Below, piece after piece: positions 55,138 to 64,000 of a DNA stretch of 64,000 nt. The notes under the pieces were generated by a model. It was not told the DNA's origin, searched no databases, and saw only the letters and a list, made by a program, of their open reading frames with translations. The first letter of the stretch is position 1. Each line of letters opens with the position of its first letter. Source of the stretch: Anabaenopsis elenkinii CCIBt3563. GTDB lineage: Bacteria > Cyanobacteriota > Cyanobacteriia > Cyanobacteriales > Nostocaceae. A program made the translations under genes and the position numbers. The stretch lies in contig NZ_CP063311.1 in assembly GCF_015245355.1 (NCBI RefSeq), positions 2,639,217-2,703,216 of the forward strand, in the 5' to 3' direction.

Positions 55138-55560
55138 AAGATTTTGTCGATATACTATGCTGACTAGCTTCTGTGATACCTGTATACAGTTGGCATTAAT
55201 TGAAATTGATAGTTTTCACATCAGAATATTAGACTATGATTTTGGCTATTTTTTTTCTTTGCACACAAGAATATATTTTTTAATATTTTGTATGAAACTT
55301 CTTGAAACATTTAACTAATTTTAAAATCCTTTGCCCGAATAATATTGAGTTGGTTGGGAAGATTTGAGAAACTCTTGTATATGAACTACCCACAGTTGGC
55401 CCTGTTTCAGGCTAGAATTGAAGATTCATAGCATATATTTGTATAATAGTCAAGAGGAGGTAATACCGTGGTCTGATGACCCAGCAATTTTTTCTCCTTG
55501 AAGAGTGAGTCTTATAGCGGCCAGAATTGTTACAATTCTTTTAGATTAGATATTGAAGCC
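55138..55560. other. Intergenic region before mutS2 with strong SD and stop-early frame
   Basis: No gene. AGAGGAGG at about 55452-55459 is a strong Shine-Dalgarno followed by GTG-GTC-TGA at 55469-55477, a two-codon minimal frame some 90 bp in front of mutS2. It may be leader regulation or chance. Confidence 0.4.
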
Positions 55561-57951
55561 TTGATCCAGTCTGAAACCTTAGAACTACTCGAATGGCATC
55601 GCCTTTGTCAGCATCTTTCCACATTTGCGGCTACTAAACTAGGGGCGATCGCATCACTGCATCTCAAAATACCTGCATCTCAAGCAGAAAGTGAGCAATT
55701 ACTAGCTCAGACTAAAGAAGTTTACCAACTGGAGAGTCAAATGACAACAGGATTGTCATTTGAGGGGATTCAAGATATTGGTGATTCTTTAGAACGGGCG
55801 GAACTTAGCGGTATTTTAGCAGGGGATGAGCTACTAGCGATCGCTACGACTTTGGCAGGTGCGAGAAATTTACGCCGTGTAATTGATCATCAAGAGGATT
55901 TGACGGTACTAAGGGAGTTAGTCGCTGATTTACGGACTTATCCCGAACTAGAACAAGAAATACACCGATGTATTGATGAACGAGGCCAAGTAACCGACCG
56001 TGCTAGCCAAAAACTGGGGGAAATCCGTACAGAATTACGGAAAGTACGCGCTCAAATTCATCAAAAATTGCACAATATTTTACAGGTAAAATCCAGCGCT
56101 GTTCAAGAACAAATTATTACCCAAAGAGGCGATCGCTTTGTCATCCCAGTAAAAGCACCCCAAAAGGACGCCATACCGGGCATTGTACATGATACTTCTA
56201 CCAGTGGAGCTACTCTTTATATAGAACCTAATTCTATAGTTCCTTTGGGCAACCAACTGCGGCAGACTCTTAGAAGGGAGCAAGTGGAAGAAGAGGCGAT
56301 TCGTCGTTCAGTAACACAGCAAGTCGCAGCAGTCAAGGCAGATTTGGAAAGGTTGTTAGCAATTGTCACCACATTGGATTTAGCAACGGCCAGGGCTAGA
56401 TATAGTTTTTGGTTAGGAGCTAATCCTCCCAGATTTATTCACCGTGAGGACAATGAAATCATTACCCTACGCCAATTACGCCATCCTCTATTAGTCTGGC
56501 AACAGCAGCATGAACATGGTCAAGCTGTGGTTCCAGTGGATTTATTAATTAGTCCCCAGATTCGGGTAGTAACGATTACTGGACCAAATACTGGTGGTAA
56601 AACAGTCACTTTAAAAACCCTGGCCTTAGCAGCATTAATGGCTAAGGTAGGGTTATTTGTTCCCGCCCGGGAACCAGTAGAAATACCTTGGTTTCACCAG
56701 GTATTAGCTGATATTGGCGATGAACAATCTTTACAGCAAAGTTTATCGACATTTTCTGGACATATCCGCAGGATTAGTCGGATTTTGAACGCATTGACCC
56801 TGGGGGAACAGACAGATATCAATAGCCAATCCCTAGTCCTTCTGGATGAAGTGGGGGCGGGAACTGATCCGGCCGAAGGTAGTGCTTTAGCGATCGCTTT
56901 ACTACAATATTTAGCTAATCATGCCCACCTAACAATGGCCACAACTCACTTTGGTGAATTAAAAGCCCTCAAATATCAGGATCAGCGATTTGAAAATGCG
57001 TCTGTGGAATTTGATGAAAGCACACTTTCGCCTACCTATCGTTTATTGTGGGGGATTCCTGGACGTTCTAACGCTTTAGCAATTGCCCTGCGTTTAGGTT
57101 TAAAACCGGAGGTGGTAGAACAGGCAAAAACTCAAGTGGGAGGAGCTACGGACGAAGTTAATCAGGTGATTGCTGGGTTAGAGGCGCAACGCCGCCGCCA
57201 AGAAACTAAAGCTGCGGAAGCTCAAAGTTTGTTGCAGCAAGCGGAACGTTTATATCAAGAAGTGTCGGCAAAATCTCAGACGTTGCAGGAACGAGAAAAA
57301 GCTTTGCGGATTGATCAGGAAGTAGCAGTAAAGCAAGCCATAGCCCAGGCTAAAGGTGAAATTGCCCAAGTTATTCGTCGGTTGCAAAAAGGTACACCTA
57401 AAGCCCAAGATGCTCAACAAGCAACGGATGCATTAAATCAAATTGCTCAAAAATATCAACCAAAAGCAGCACCAAAACCAAAAGTCGGGTTTCAGCCCAA
57501 AGTAGGCGATCGCGTGCGTATTTCCCAGTTTGGGCAAACAGCTGAAGTTTTAACTGCTCCCGATGAGGATGGCGAGTTCAGTGTTCGTTTTGGCATAATG
57601 AAGATGACAGTTAAGCTCGAAGACATCGAATCTTTGGATGGTCAAAAAGCTGAACCAGTAGTCAAACAGAAGCCCGCCGTAATTCCTCAACCTGAACAAC
57701 CCGCCCCAGCTATCCGCACATCTCGAAATACAGTGGATTTGCTTGGTAAACGGGTAGCGGATGCAGAAATTATCTTAGATAAGGCAATTTCTGAAGCTAC
57801 AGGGCCAATGTGGATTATTCACGGACATGGTACCGGTAAGTTACGGAAAGGAGTTCACGCCTTTTTGCATCAGCACCCTAGAGTGAGCCACCATCAACCA
57901 GCAGAACAAGTAGATGGTGGTAGTGGTGTCACCATTGCTTATATTAAATGA
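55561..57951 (+). CDS. mutS2: MutS2, endonuclease/ribosome-rescue protein
   Basis: The TTG at 55561 gives MIQSETLELLEW, the usual family start; the frame extends 21 codons further up to a TTG at 55498 but that part is not conserved. The protein is 796 residues. Walker A GPNTGGKTVT starts at residue 341, with LLDEVGAGTDPAEG as Walker B, MATTHFGELKALKY, then coiled coil, a KOW-like beta part (VGDRVRISQFGQTAEVL) and a C-terminal Smr nuclease domain (VDLLGKRVADAEII, WIIHGHGTGKLRKG). It inhibits recombination or splits collided ribosomes, in contrast to mismatch-repair MutS. Confidence 0.92.
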   Translation: MIQSETLELLEWHRLCQHLSTFAATKLGAIASLHLKIPASQAESEQLLAQTKEVYQLESQMTTGLSFEGIQDIGDSLERAELSGILAGDELLAIATTLAGARNLRRVIDHQEDLTVLRELVADLRTYPELEQEIHRCIDERGQVTDRASQKLGEIRTELRKVRAQIHQKLHNILQVKSSAVQEQIITQRGDRFVIPVKAPQKDAIPGIVHDTSTSGATLYIEPNSIVPLGNQLRQTLRREQVEEEAIRRSVTQQVAAVKADLERLLAIVTTLDLATARARYSFWLGANPPRFIHREDNEIITLRQLRHPLLVWQQQHEHGQAVVPVDLLISPQIRVVTITGPNTGGKTVTLKTLALAALMAKVGLFVPAREPVEIPWFHQVLADIGDEQSLQQSLSTFSGHIRRISRILNALTLGEQTDINSQSLVLLDEVGAGTDPAEGSALAIALLQYLANHAHLTMATTHFGELKALKYQDQRFENASVEFDESTLSPTYRLLWGIPGRSNALAIALRLGLKPEVVEQAKTQVGGATDEVNQVIAGLEAQRRRQETKAAEAQSLLQQAERLYQEVSAKSQTLQEREKALRIDQEVAVKQAIAQAKGEIAQVIRRLQKGTPKAQDAQQATDALNQIAQKYQPKAAPKPKVGFQPKVGDRVRISQFGQTAEVLTAPDEDGEFSVRFGIMKMTVKLEDIESLDGQKAEPVVKQKPAVIPQPEQPAPAIRTSRNTVDLLGKRVADAEIILDKAISEATGPMWIIHGHGTGKLRKGVHAFLHQHPRVSHHQPAEQVDGGSGVTIAYIK

Positions 57952-58384
57952 TTTGGCAGTAAATATCACCAATGCAGTCTTTGTGAATTTCTAATATCTA
58001 GTTATTAATTACCTTGATATAACTTAGCAATTGGCAATTAGATATAGCATTTCCCATGCTCGTGAGGTACAAATTTGTTTAGTTTCAGGGAACAGGGAAC
58101 AGGGAATAGGCAATTGATGTGTACTTCATTAGCCTGCAAAAGGCTATATTAAATAAATTCAGGAATGTTTATTTATACATTAATCCTGACGGCAGGATTT
58201 TATTTATCAAAAACTTCATGATTTTTGTCGACTAAATTGGTGGAAAATAGATTTTCCTCTAGTAGAGTAAGACAAAGACTATTGCTGTTGACTAAATGAG
58301 CAAAGCGATGGGAAACCAACCTTAATATTTAAGAGTCTGGTTTCAAAATGGGTAACAGCAACAGACCCTACAGACTGATCACCT
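57952..58384. other. Intergenic region with dispersed repeat copy
   Basis: 58079-58150 is a partial copy of the 181-bp repeat in front of brxB: TTAGTTTCAGGGAACAGGGA, GGCAATTGATGTGTACTTCA and TAGCCTGCAAAAGGCTA hairpin, without the remaining half. No ORF is seen elsewhere in the gap. Confidence 0.7.
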
Positions 58385-59011
58385 ATGCTAAACGTTATGC
58401 ACTCGGCCGCCGATTCAGCCACACCAAATCCTCAGTGGGAGGATTTAATTCAGCTTCCAGCCCCAAAGACAATTCAATGGGAGAATATCAAGACCCAGTT
58501 AGACTTGGTGCTGTTAGCGCTAGAAGCTTTCACTGGTATTGGTTCTGAAGCCATGCTGTCTGCGGCAATTAACCTGAATTTAGAGTCAAGAGTGCCAGAC
58601 CGGGTAGCTTTATGGCGATTGCGTCAGTCTAATCCCCTACGCAAGGGACAAGGTGGACGAAAAAAGCTAGATGTAGAAGAAGCTCGAGCAATTGTTCTCA
58701 TTACCTGCTACCTCGCCAAGCAGCACCAGGAATTAATTCGCCGTGCTGTTGGTCTGCTAGAACAAATGGCGGAAAAGAAACGGGAACAGAGGCGCGCCCC
58801 CCTTCGCTATCATCAGGCTGCTTTACTTGGAGATTATATCGATGCCTTCTGCAATACCTACCAAGAACGGATGGAAGAAGACGACCAAATAACCACGGAT
58901 ATACTCACCAACTTAGCACTAAAACTGCTGGTAGATTTACTGTTTTACAGTGCACCTGGTGGACACCGCCGTCTCTGGTTAGCACTGATAGACAGTTCCA
59001 ATTTTAGATAA
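58385..59011 (+). CDS. DUF3038 family protein
   Basis: A 208-residue soluble helical protein of a cyanobacteria-specific family (DUF3038). The recognisable block is LDLVLLALEAFTGIGSEAML near residue 40, then WRLRQSNPLRKGQGGRKKLD, and a long helical part ending LLVDLLFYSAPGGHRRLWLAL. No catalytic motif is visible. The next gene (DUF4335) starts 23 bp downstream, and the two families are usually neighbours, so a shared function is likely but unknown. Confidence 0.8.
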   Translation: MLNVMHSAADSATPNPQWEDLIQLPAPKTIQWENIKTQLDLVLLALEAFTGIGSEAMLSAAINLNLESRVPDRVALWRLRQSNPLRKGQGGRKKLDVEEARAIVLITCYLAKQHQELIRRAVGLLEQMAEKKREQRRAPLRYHQAALLGDYIDAFCNTYQERMEEDDQITTDILTNLALKLLVDLLFYSAPGGHRRLWLALIDSSNFR

Positions 59012-59034
59012 TCGTCTCCTTCGTCGTTTCTGCT

Positions 59035-60474
59035 ATGCCACCATTTAATTCTGTCATTAGACGCTACGCACGACCTAACTGTACCCTAGAAATATGGGCG
59101 CAAAGTTCCCCTTTGTCCCATTTAATGGGAAAAACTGTGATCAAGCAGTTAACCTTTGAGCTATATTTTGAGGATGTCCAAAAGGCACCAGAAGGTAAAA
59201 TTGTCCTTAGGGGCGATCGCGATCAACTAGAAATCTTGTGTGATGTCGTCACCAATTATGTACAAAAATTTCTACAGCAACCCCCGAACAACTTTTGGCT
59301 GAGTCTTTGTGAACCACAGGATTCGAGTAAAGTATCTCATGATTCACAGTTCAAAGATTTTGAGCAAACTCCACTACCGAGCGCTAAAACTTCGGAATCT
59401 TTTATCTCCCAAACATCTCAGAGCAAAATCTACTTACAAACAGAGAATGATGTAACTCATCATCTATTTCTTGGTCCAATTTCTAACCGAACATCGGGTC
59501 CAGTAATTATACTGACTTTGCTGCAACTGTTCGATTTAGCAACTGCTTTAGATGAGTATTCTGCTGATGTTATGGCCTTGCCAAATTTAAATAACAATAA
59601 TAAAGTTTTGCGATTACCAGCTTGGTCTCCCATTGCTGCAGTCATGGTTTTAGGTATAGGAATGGTACCGGTGACTTGGCACTTTGTCAATAATAGGCAA
59701 AATCAAACACAGGTAGCGAAAACTGCTGTAAAACCCTCTGTGGATGTTCCCACACAGCCAACCGAAGTTACGCCGCCGGAGAATTTGACATCACCAGAAC
59801 CCTTAGCCTCGAACCCTCAAGTTCCTACTGCTACATTCCCGGAAGTTTCCCTAACACCATCCAATTCTGGCGTCCTGACTAATCCCTTTTCATCCCTACC
59901 ATCTGGGCAAGATCGAGTGTTTCTATCTCAGCCCTTCGCCCAGGATGGCCTGTCTTCTAGATATACATTACCCAGTATCTCATCATTTCCCTTGCCTGTT
60001 TCCACTAATCCCCAGGCAAATCAGAGTTCTTCGCCATCTTCATCTGTCAATCTACAGCCTAGGGAGAACACAATCAATCGCTCTGTAAATCTTGCTACTG
60101 AGCCAAATAATCATAATTCATTAGTCGGTAGGTCAACAAGTGAACGGTTAACTCCAAAATCCCAAACTTTGGCAGCCCGTAGGGATTTATTGGATATGCC
60201 TCAAGTGGCAGAAGCTAGAGAAATATTTACAAGGCGCTGGCAGCCACCTAGTGGATTTACACAAACACTAGAGTATAGTTTAATGGTTAATGATAATGGT
60301 AGTCTTGACAAGATTTATCCCATAAATCAGGCTGCAAGAATATTCATTGAGGATGCAGGGATGCCTGAAATTGGTAAACCCTTTGTTTCTGCCAATAAAA
60401 AGGGAGAAATTATCAGAATTCGAGTACTTTTGAGTCCTGATGGCAAAGTTGAAACATTTGCAGAAAATGAATAG
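59035..60474 (+). CDS. DUF4335 family membrane protein
   Basis: A 479-residue protein with an N-terminal cyanobacterial DUF4335 domain (SVIRRYARPNCTLEIWAQSS, VIKQLTFELYFEDVQKAPEG, LRGDRDQLEILCDVV), a transmembrane helix around residues 197-215 (SPIAAVMVLGIGMVPVTWHF), a long Pro/Ser/Thr-rich linker and a small C-terminal domain (REIFTRRWQPPSGFTQTLEY, IRVLLSPDGKVETF). The C-terminal part is probably outside the cytosol. It forms a pair with the DUF3038 gene upstream. Function is unknown. Confidence 0.8.
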   Translation: MPPFNSVIRRYARPNCTLEIWAQSSPLSHLMGKTVIKQLTFELYFEDVQKAPEGKIVLRGDRDQLEILCDVVTNYVQKFLQQPPNNFWLSLCEPQDSSKVSHDSQFKDFEQTPLPSAKTSESFISQTSQSKIYLQTENDVTHHLFLGPISNRTSGPVIILTLLQLFDLATALDEYSADVMALPNLNNNNKVLRLPAWSPIAAVMVLGIGMVPVTWHFVNNRQNQTQVAKTAVKPSVDVPTQPTEVTPPENLTSPEPLASNPQVPTATFPEVSLTPSNSGVLTNPFSSLPSGQDRVFLSQPFAQDGLSSRYTLPSISSFPLPVSTNPQANQSSSPSSSVNLQPRENTINRSVNLATEPNNHNSLVGRSTSERLTPKSQTLAARRDLLDMPQVAEAREIFTRRWQPPSGFTQTLEYSLMVNDNGSLDKIYPINQAARIFIEDAGMPEIGKPFVSANKKGEIIRIRVLLSPDGKVETFAENE

Positions 60475-60538
60475 TCAACCGCCCTAAACACAAGGGGATG
60501 GGGTTTTACGCGCGATCGATAAATAAATAAATAGATAT

Positions 60539-60561
60539 CCCGACTTCTTGAAGAAGTCGGG
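60539..60561. terminator. Bidirectional hairpin between DUF4335 and ferredoxin genes
   Basis: CCCGACTTCT and AGAAGTCGGG pair perfectly around a 3-nt loop. It lies between two convergent genes and can serve both directions, although no T run follows on either strand. Confidence 0.6.
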
Positions 60562-60592
60562 AGAGTCATAGGGGTTTTGTGATGACAAATTA

Positions 60593-61051
60593 TTAAGGGT
60601 TTTTTGGTTTTTTTAACTTTTGTTTTTTACGTCGGCGTTGACTAGTAGATACAGCCTGTTCCACTGGATAGCCGGCAATAGGTATTACCTGATATTTACG
60701 CTCTTCTTCTAACTTTTTCAGTTCAGTGTAATCAACCCAATGGATACAATCAACTGGACAAGTATCAATTGCCTCTTGAATTACTTCCTCTGAATCCGCA
60801 TCTTGACGAATGACACGCGATCGACCATAATCTGGTTCAATATAGAAGGTGTTACGCGCCACATGAGCGCAGTGTAAGCAGCCAATGCAGGTGATTTCGT
60901 CTACATAAACACCTTTTTGACGGTTAACACCTCCCAGTTCCGGCTCTAAACCAGAGCGTTCTGGGTCATCCCGTAATAAACCCCCTAACTCTGGTTCGGC
61001 ACCGGAACGGTTTTCCTCTTCTTCTGACCGCGACGGCAGAAAATCAGCCAT
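60593..61051 (-). CDS. Single-cluster [4Fe-4S] ferredoxin
   Basis: Starting at the ATG at 61051 (MADFLPSRSEEEENRSGAEP) gives 152 residues. The cluster ligands are C55, C58 and C61 in CIGCLHC and C98 in DTCPVDCIHW, which also has C102, so the domain holds one [4Fe-4S] cluster. The N-terminal part is acidic with two PELGG-type repeats, and the C-terminal tail is very basic (RRRKKQKLKKPKN). The ATG overlaps the stop of the Ycf35 gene (TAATG), so translation is coupled. The frame extends further upstream inside the ycf35 gene, which is not used. Confidence 0.88.
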   Translation of the reverse strand: MADFLPSRSEEEENRSGAEPELGGLLRDDPERSGLEPELGGVNRQKGVYVDEITCIGCLHCAHVARNTFYIEPDYGRSRVIRQDADSEEVIQEAIDTCPVDCIHWVDYTELKKLEEERKYQVIPIAGYPVEQAVSTSQRRRKKQKLKKPKNP

Positions 61052-61437
61052 TACGCACTCCAGCGTTGTACTACTAAGCGAATTGAGCCATCTGGATTTT
61101 TTTGCTGTTCTGCAACTTGAAAGCCTACACGAGCTGTTTCTTTCACCACTGTTTGGTAGGCATAGCTTTGGGTTACTTGGCGTAAGAAGCCTTCCACAGA
61201 CAAGCCTTGTTGCCAATATTGCAGGTCAGCAACCAATTCATATTCCTTGCCATTCCATCTAAAGCCGATGTCATAGCCATTTTCCTGCTCAATAGTTACT
61301 TCTGCAGGATGGGTTTGACCGCGATAGCCACGAACTTCACGCGGTCCGGGTTTCCAGTCTATGCCCAATTGAGTGAGAGCATCTTTCAAAGAGTCCAGGT
61401 TACGGATTTGAGTCTTAATTTGGCTAAAATGTGACAT
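61051..61437 (-). CDS. ycf35: Ycf35 (DUF1257) protein
   Basis: A 128-residue protein conserved in cyanobacteria and red algal plastids (DUF1257). Typical segments are MSHFSQIKTQIRNLDSLKDA, VRGYRGQTHPAEVTIEQENG, YDIGFRWNGKEYELVADL and ends RLVVQRW. The function is unknown. It lies between a DUF2997 gene upstream and a [4Fe-4S] ferredoxin gene downstream, an arrangement seen repeatedly in cyanobacteria, so the three presumably form one operon and one process. The stop overlaps the ferredoxin start. Confidence 0.88.
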   Translation of the reverse strand: MSHFSQIKTQIRNLDSLKDALTQLGIDWKPGPREVRGYRGQTHPAEVTIEQENGYDIGFRWNGKEYELVADLQYWQQGLSVEGFLRQVTQSYAYQTVVKETARVGFQVAEQQKNPDGSIRLVVQRWSA

Positions 61438-61477
61438 GGCAGTGATTAATAAATGAGACTAAATTGTGAGTAAAAAC

Positions 61478-61687
61478 TTACCAATCGCTGTATGTGGCCT
61501 GCGTATGAGCCACTGATGATTGTTGCACCTGAGTAGCAAAAAATTCTGAGGTTGGCTCATGACTAAGTACTTGTCCTAGCTGTGCTTCTATTGCGGCTGT
61601 AACCTCAGCGCACGAATTACCCACAATGCCAGTGACTTTTTCTTGTACCCGACCGTCTGGATAGATGATGAACTCTAATGTCTCCAT
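61478..61687 (-). CDS. DUF2997 family small protein
   Basis: Starting at METLEFIIYPDGRVQEKVTG (61687) gives 69 residues. The beta-strand pair followed by EVTAAIEAQLGQVLSHEPTS matches DUF2997, a small family next to ycf35 in cyanobacteria. Four more codons are in frame upstream (MAKS). It is the first gene of the three-gene ferredoxin-Ycf35 operon. Confidence 0.8.
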   Translation of the reverse strand: METLEFIIYPDGRVQEKVTGIVGNSCAEVTAAIEAQLGQVLSHEPTSEFFATQVQQSSVAHTQATYSDW

Positions 61688-61699
61688 ACTTTTGGCCAA

Positions 61700-62272
61700 C
61701 CATGATACTAGTTTTGAACTTGACTGTCCGAGCAGCCGGCTAAAAATATAGCCATGGTAACATTGTTACTTAAATACAAACCTGACATTTGTTAACTAAT
61801 GTTCCATCTCTCAAAATATATATCTCAGAATTTTTACAAAATTTATTATTATTATAAGCACATACATCAGTTATTAGTTAGTTTCTCTTAACCCCACTAA
61901 TTAGTCAAGCTGAAGATTGCCGTGAGAAAATCGGGTACAAAAACCCCAACAGCAAGCCATAGCAGTAGTATAGCCATTTCTTTGCTTCACAAAAATATAC
62001 TTTTTATTGAAAAACTTTATCATTACCATTGAAGAAATATTATTCTTGGCATAGATAAGTTCAATGTGTGTGGTTTTATCCAGTGGGATTATTTAAATAC
62101 TCTAGTTACTGCTTTCCAAGAAAGCTGATCATAAAAAATCTATATTTAGTGTTTTTTACCCAGGCTGAAATTAGCAAGAGATTCTGGCAAAAAACCATTA
62201 TTCAGCTAACGAAACCAGGATAATGGAGCATAATTAACCTTTATAGCCATCAGTTAACACTGTAAATTCACT
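61700..62272. other. Divergent intergenic region before bioU
   Basis: About 570 bp between the divergent ycf35 operon and bioU, AT-rich, with no ORF of interest, no tRNA and no riboswitch I can recognise. Promoters for both directions should be here; none is asserted. Confidence 0.35.
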
Positions 62273-63277
62273 ATGAATACACAACTAACCAACCAACCTA
62301 TACGCGTCGGAGTTCTGGGTTTTGGTGGACTGGGACAAGCAGCCGCAAAACTCCTCTCCAGTAAACGGGAAATGATCTTAGTCGCTGCAGCAGACCAAAA
62401 AGGCTACGCTTACTCTACAGAAGGTTTAAATACTCAACAATCCATTCAAACCTACCAATCTCAAGGTTCTGTGGGTTATTTAGAACCATTTGGTACATTA
62501 AGCAATAGCAGCATTCAAGAGTTAATTGCGACTGGTCAGCCTGTAGATGGTTACTTTCTGGCCTTACCAAACCTCCCCAACGACTTTATCCCCTCAGTAG
62601 CCCAAGAGTTTATCAAATCGGGTTGGCGAGGTGTACTAGTGGATGCTATTAAGCGCACCAGTGCAGTAGAACAACTTTTGTCGATGAAAGCAGAACTGGA
62701 AGCGGCGGGAATTACTTATATGTCTGGATGTGGTGCTACACCTGGACTATTAACAGCAGCAGCAGCTTTAGCCGCCCAAAGCTACGCCGAAATCCACAAG
62801 GTAGAAATTACCTTTGGTGTTGGTATTGCTAACTGGGAAGCTTACCGCGCTACAGTTCGGGAGGACATTGGCCATATGCCTGGTTATACTGTAGAAATGG
62901 CTAGGGCGTTGACAGATGCACAAGTAGAAGCCCTACTAGATAAAACCAATGGCGTGTTGGCTTTAGAGAATATGGAACACGCTGATGATGTGATGTTAGA
63001 ATTTGCCGGCATTTGTTCACGCGATCGCGTTACAGTTGGTGGTGTAGTGGATACTCGCAACCCTAAAAAACCTCTGAGCACCAACGTTAAAGTTACAGGA
63101 CGCACCTTTGAAGGTAAAATTTCCACCCATACCTTTACCTTAGGAGATGAAACCAGTATGGCGGCAAATGTTTGTGGTCCCGCCTTCGGTTATCTTAAAG
63201 CTGGTAGACAATTACACCAGCGCGGTATTTATGGAATTTTCACCGCTGCTGAAATTATGCCCCAATTTGTGAAATAA
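62273..63277 (+). CDS. bioU: BioU, (S)-8-amino-7-oxononanoate synthase (suicide enzyme)
   Basis: A 334-residue protein often labelled saccharopine dehydrogenase-like. The Rossmann motif [17 protein letters not shown] is at the N-terminus. BioU, characterised in Synechocystis, donates the side-chain amino group of one of its own lysines (Lys124) to make the biotin precursor; here K127 in [15 protein letters not shown] aligns with it. [18 protein letters not shown] and [19 protein letters not shown] are other conserved parts. It replaces BioA-type chemistry in cyanobacteria. birA lies at the other end of the window, so both ends of biotin metabolism are represented. Confidence 0.82.
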   Translation: MNTQLTNQPIRVGVLGFGGLGQAAAKLLSSKREMILVAAADQKGYAYSTEGLNTQQSIQTYQSQGSVGYLEPFGTLSNSSIQELIATGQPVDGYFLALPNLPNDFIPSVAQEFIKSGWRGVLVDAIKRTSAVEQLLSMKAELEAAGITYMSGCGATPGLLTAAAALAAQSYAEIHKVEITFGVGIANWEAYRATVREDIGHMPGYTVEMARALTDAQVEALLDKTNGVLALENMEHADDVMLEFAGICSRDRVTVGGVVDTRNPKKPLSTNVKVTGRTFEGKISTHTFTLGDETSMAANVCGPAFGYLKAGRQLHQRGIYGIFTAAEIMPQFVK

Positions 63278-63318
63278 GCCGCTAGGGGCTAGTCTCTAGC
63301 CCCTCCCGATGTTTGTCC

Positions 63319-63993
63319 TCAGTTTGTGGGTGCAAATTCCAAGCGATAGCGATAAAGGGCGACTGGATGAGAACCAGCTCTAAAGTAATTTGGGTCTTGG
63401 GGTGAAAGATAAACAGCAGTTACTTGATCTGCGGCGATGGCAGGATATAATGTAGCCAGTTTATGGTAAGCTGTAGTTGATTCTACGGTATTGAAATAGG
63501 GACGGGAATCACCTTTAAATAGTTGTTGAAAAACTTCTGATGTGATAAAGTAGCCCTCTGACGTTGTTTCTGTAGCGCGGGCGCTAATGATAGAAACTAA
63601 TTGGCGATCGCAAGCTTTAGCCGTCAAGCATTCCCCACGTAAACGAGTAATTTGGCGATTAGGTGAGTCTGGGTCTATTTTGACTGATAAAACAGCTTCA
63701 TCGCCTAAATAAGCCTTGGCCAAATTTAAACTATTAAATTGTCTATCTGCTACTACCACTGATGATTGATTGGAAATTTTCCGAATCAATTTTAACCCAC
63801 TGCTAGGGGGTCTGTGTCTAATAAAACGTACTACAAAAGTCACGGGTTGATTGAGTTGTTGTTGATTGGATTCAAATCCCGGGGTGACTATATCCGGAGC
63901 TAAAGGTGCAACCAAGTCTACTAATGTACTTGTGACCTTCCATGAACCAGCCATCCAATCAGGATAAAGCAAATCTCCTTGAGCAGTTTGCAC
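63319..63993 (-). CDS. Conserved cyanobacterial protein (DUF6816-like), partial at right edge
   Basis: The frame is open through the right edge at 64000, so the N-terminus (probably a signal peptide) is missing; the GTG at 63993 is internal. Visible residues include LLYPDWMAGSWKVTSTLVDL, a lipocalin-like opening (DWxxGxW), TFVVRFIRHRPPS, and a C-terminal SHPVALYRYRLEFAPTN. This resembles a cyanobacterial/chloroplast lumenal family (DUF6816), but I am not certain. Function unknown. It is convergent with bioU. Confidence 0.65.
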   Translation of the reverse strand: MQTAQGDLLYPDWMAGSWKVTSTLVDLVAPLAPDIVTPGFESNQQQLNQPVTFVVRFIRHRPPSSGLKLIRKISNQSSVVVADRQFNSLNLAKAYLGDEAVLSVKIDPDSPNRQITRLRGECLTAKACDRQLVSIISARATETTSEGYFITSEVFQQLFKGDSRPYFNTVESTTAYHKLATLYPAIAADQVTAVYLSPQDPNYFRAGSHPVALYRYRLEFAPTN

Positions 63994-64000
63994 GGATGTG

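Noticed and set aside
61052-61216. Upstream in-frame extension of the ferredoxin
   Set aside because: It lies entirely inside the ycf35 gene in another frame; the overlapping TAATG start fits better.

Overview
The window looks like a chromosome segment from a filamentous, probably heterocyst-forming cyanobacterium (order Nostocales). The evidence is: many GCGATCGC (HIP1-type) palindromes inside genes; heptamer-type short tandem repeats such as GGGAACA; cyanobacterial marker genes (tocopherol cyclase, Ycf35/DUF1257 with its ferredoxin and DUF2997 partners, LabA/NYN protein, DUF3038-DUF4335 pair, suicide biotin-synthesis enzyme BioU, CBS-less GuaB3); an XisI-family protein; and extensive decayed IS200/IS605-type DNA. 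Genus cannot be fixed from the sequence alone. Everything here is read by eye; no database search was run.

Layout. 1-2.0 kb: 3' end of a CobT/UPF0284-like gene, a group II intron 3'-end relic, a complete IS630-type element with an A8 frameshift site, and a TnpB (IS200/IS605) relic. 2.0-13.5 kb: housekeeping and small conserved genes (lipoprotein solute-binding protein, aldo/keto reductase with ferredoxin domain, DUF151 nuclease, riboflavin synthase, BirA, laccase-domain protein, metallophosphoesterase, DnaJ-TPR, tocopherol cyclase, tRNA-Arg(CCU), YdcF-like). 13.5-17.7 kb: a lipid-synthesis cluster on the minus strand, plsX-fabH-fabD-plsC-DUF2288. 17.9-19.3 kb: leucyl aminopeptidase.

19.8-41.1 kb is a defence island: a type 1 BREX system in the order brxB-brxC-pglX-[cassette]-pglZ-[four-helix gene]-brxL, without a recognisable brxA. 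Between pglX and pglZ lies an unusual cassette: a 1,244-residue Upf1/Dna2-like SF1 helicase with a long coiled-coil insert, a 535-residue protein whose C-terminal third looks like a DarT ADP-ribosyltransferase, an adjacent DraG/ARH-type ADP-ribosylhydrolase with an extra C-terminal barrel-like tail, and an orphan antisense xisI. The DarT-DraG pairing, in place of the usual DarT-DarG (macrodomain) pairing, is the best candidate for an undescribed system. A 235-bp MITE with 9-bp target duplications sits directly in front of the darT-like gene. Tandem 73-bp repeats separate brxC from pglX, a 181-bp tandem duplication precedes brxB, and the four-helix gene is bracketed by inverted repeats.

41.1-64 kb returns to core genes: alpha/beta hydrolase, a 1.4-kb gap holding a decayed gene, metS, LabA-like NYN protein, LptC, PBP4-type carboxypeptidase, LOG protein, thioredoxin, GuaB3, a flotillin-NfeD pair, MutS2, DUF3038-DUF4335, the ferredoxin-Ycf35-DUF2997 operon, BioU, and a right-edge partial gene. 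Small mobile relics recur here: a 186-bp MITE inside a second TnpB relic, an IS607 TnpA fragment, and the 3' ends of birA and dacB, which both run into IS200/IS605-type terminal sequence.
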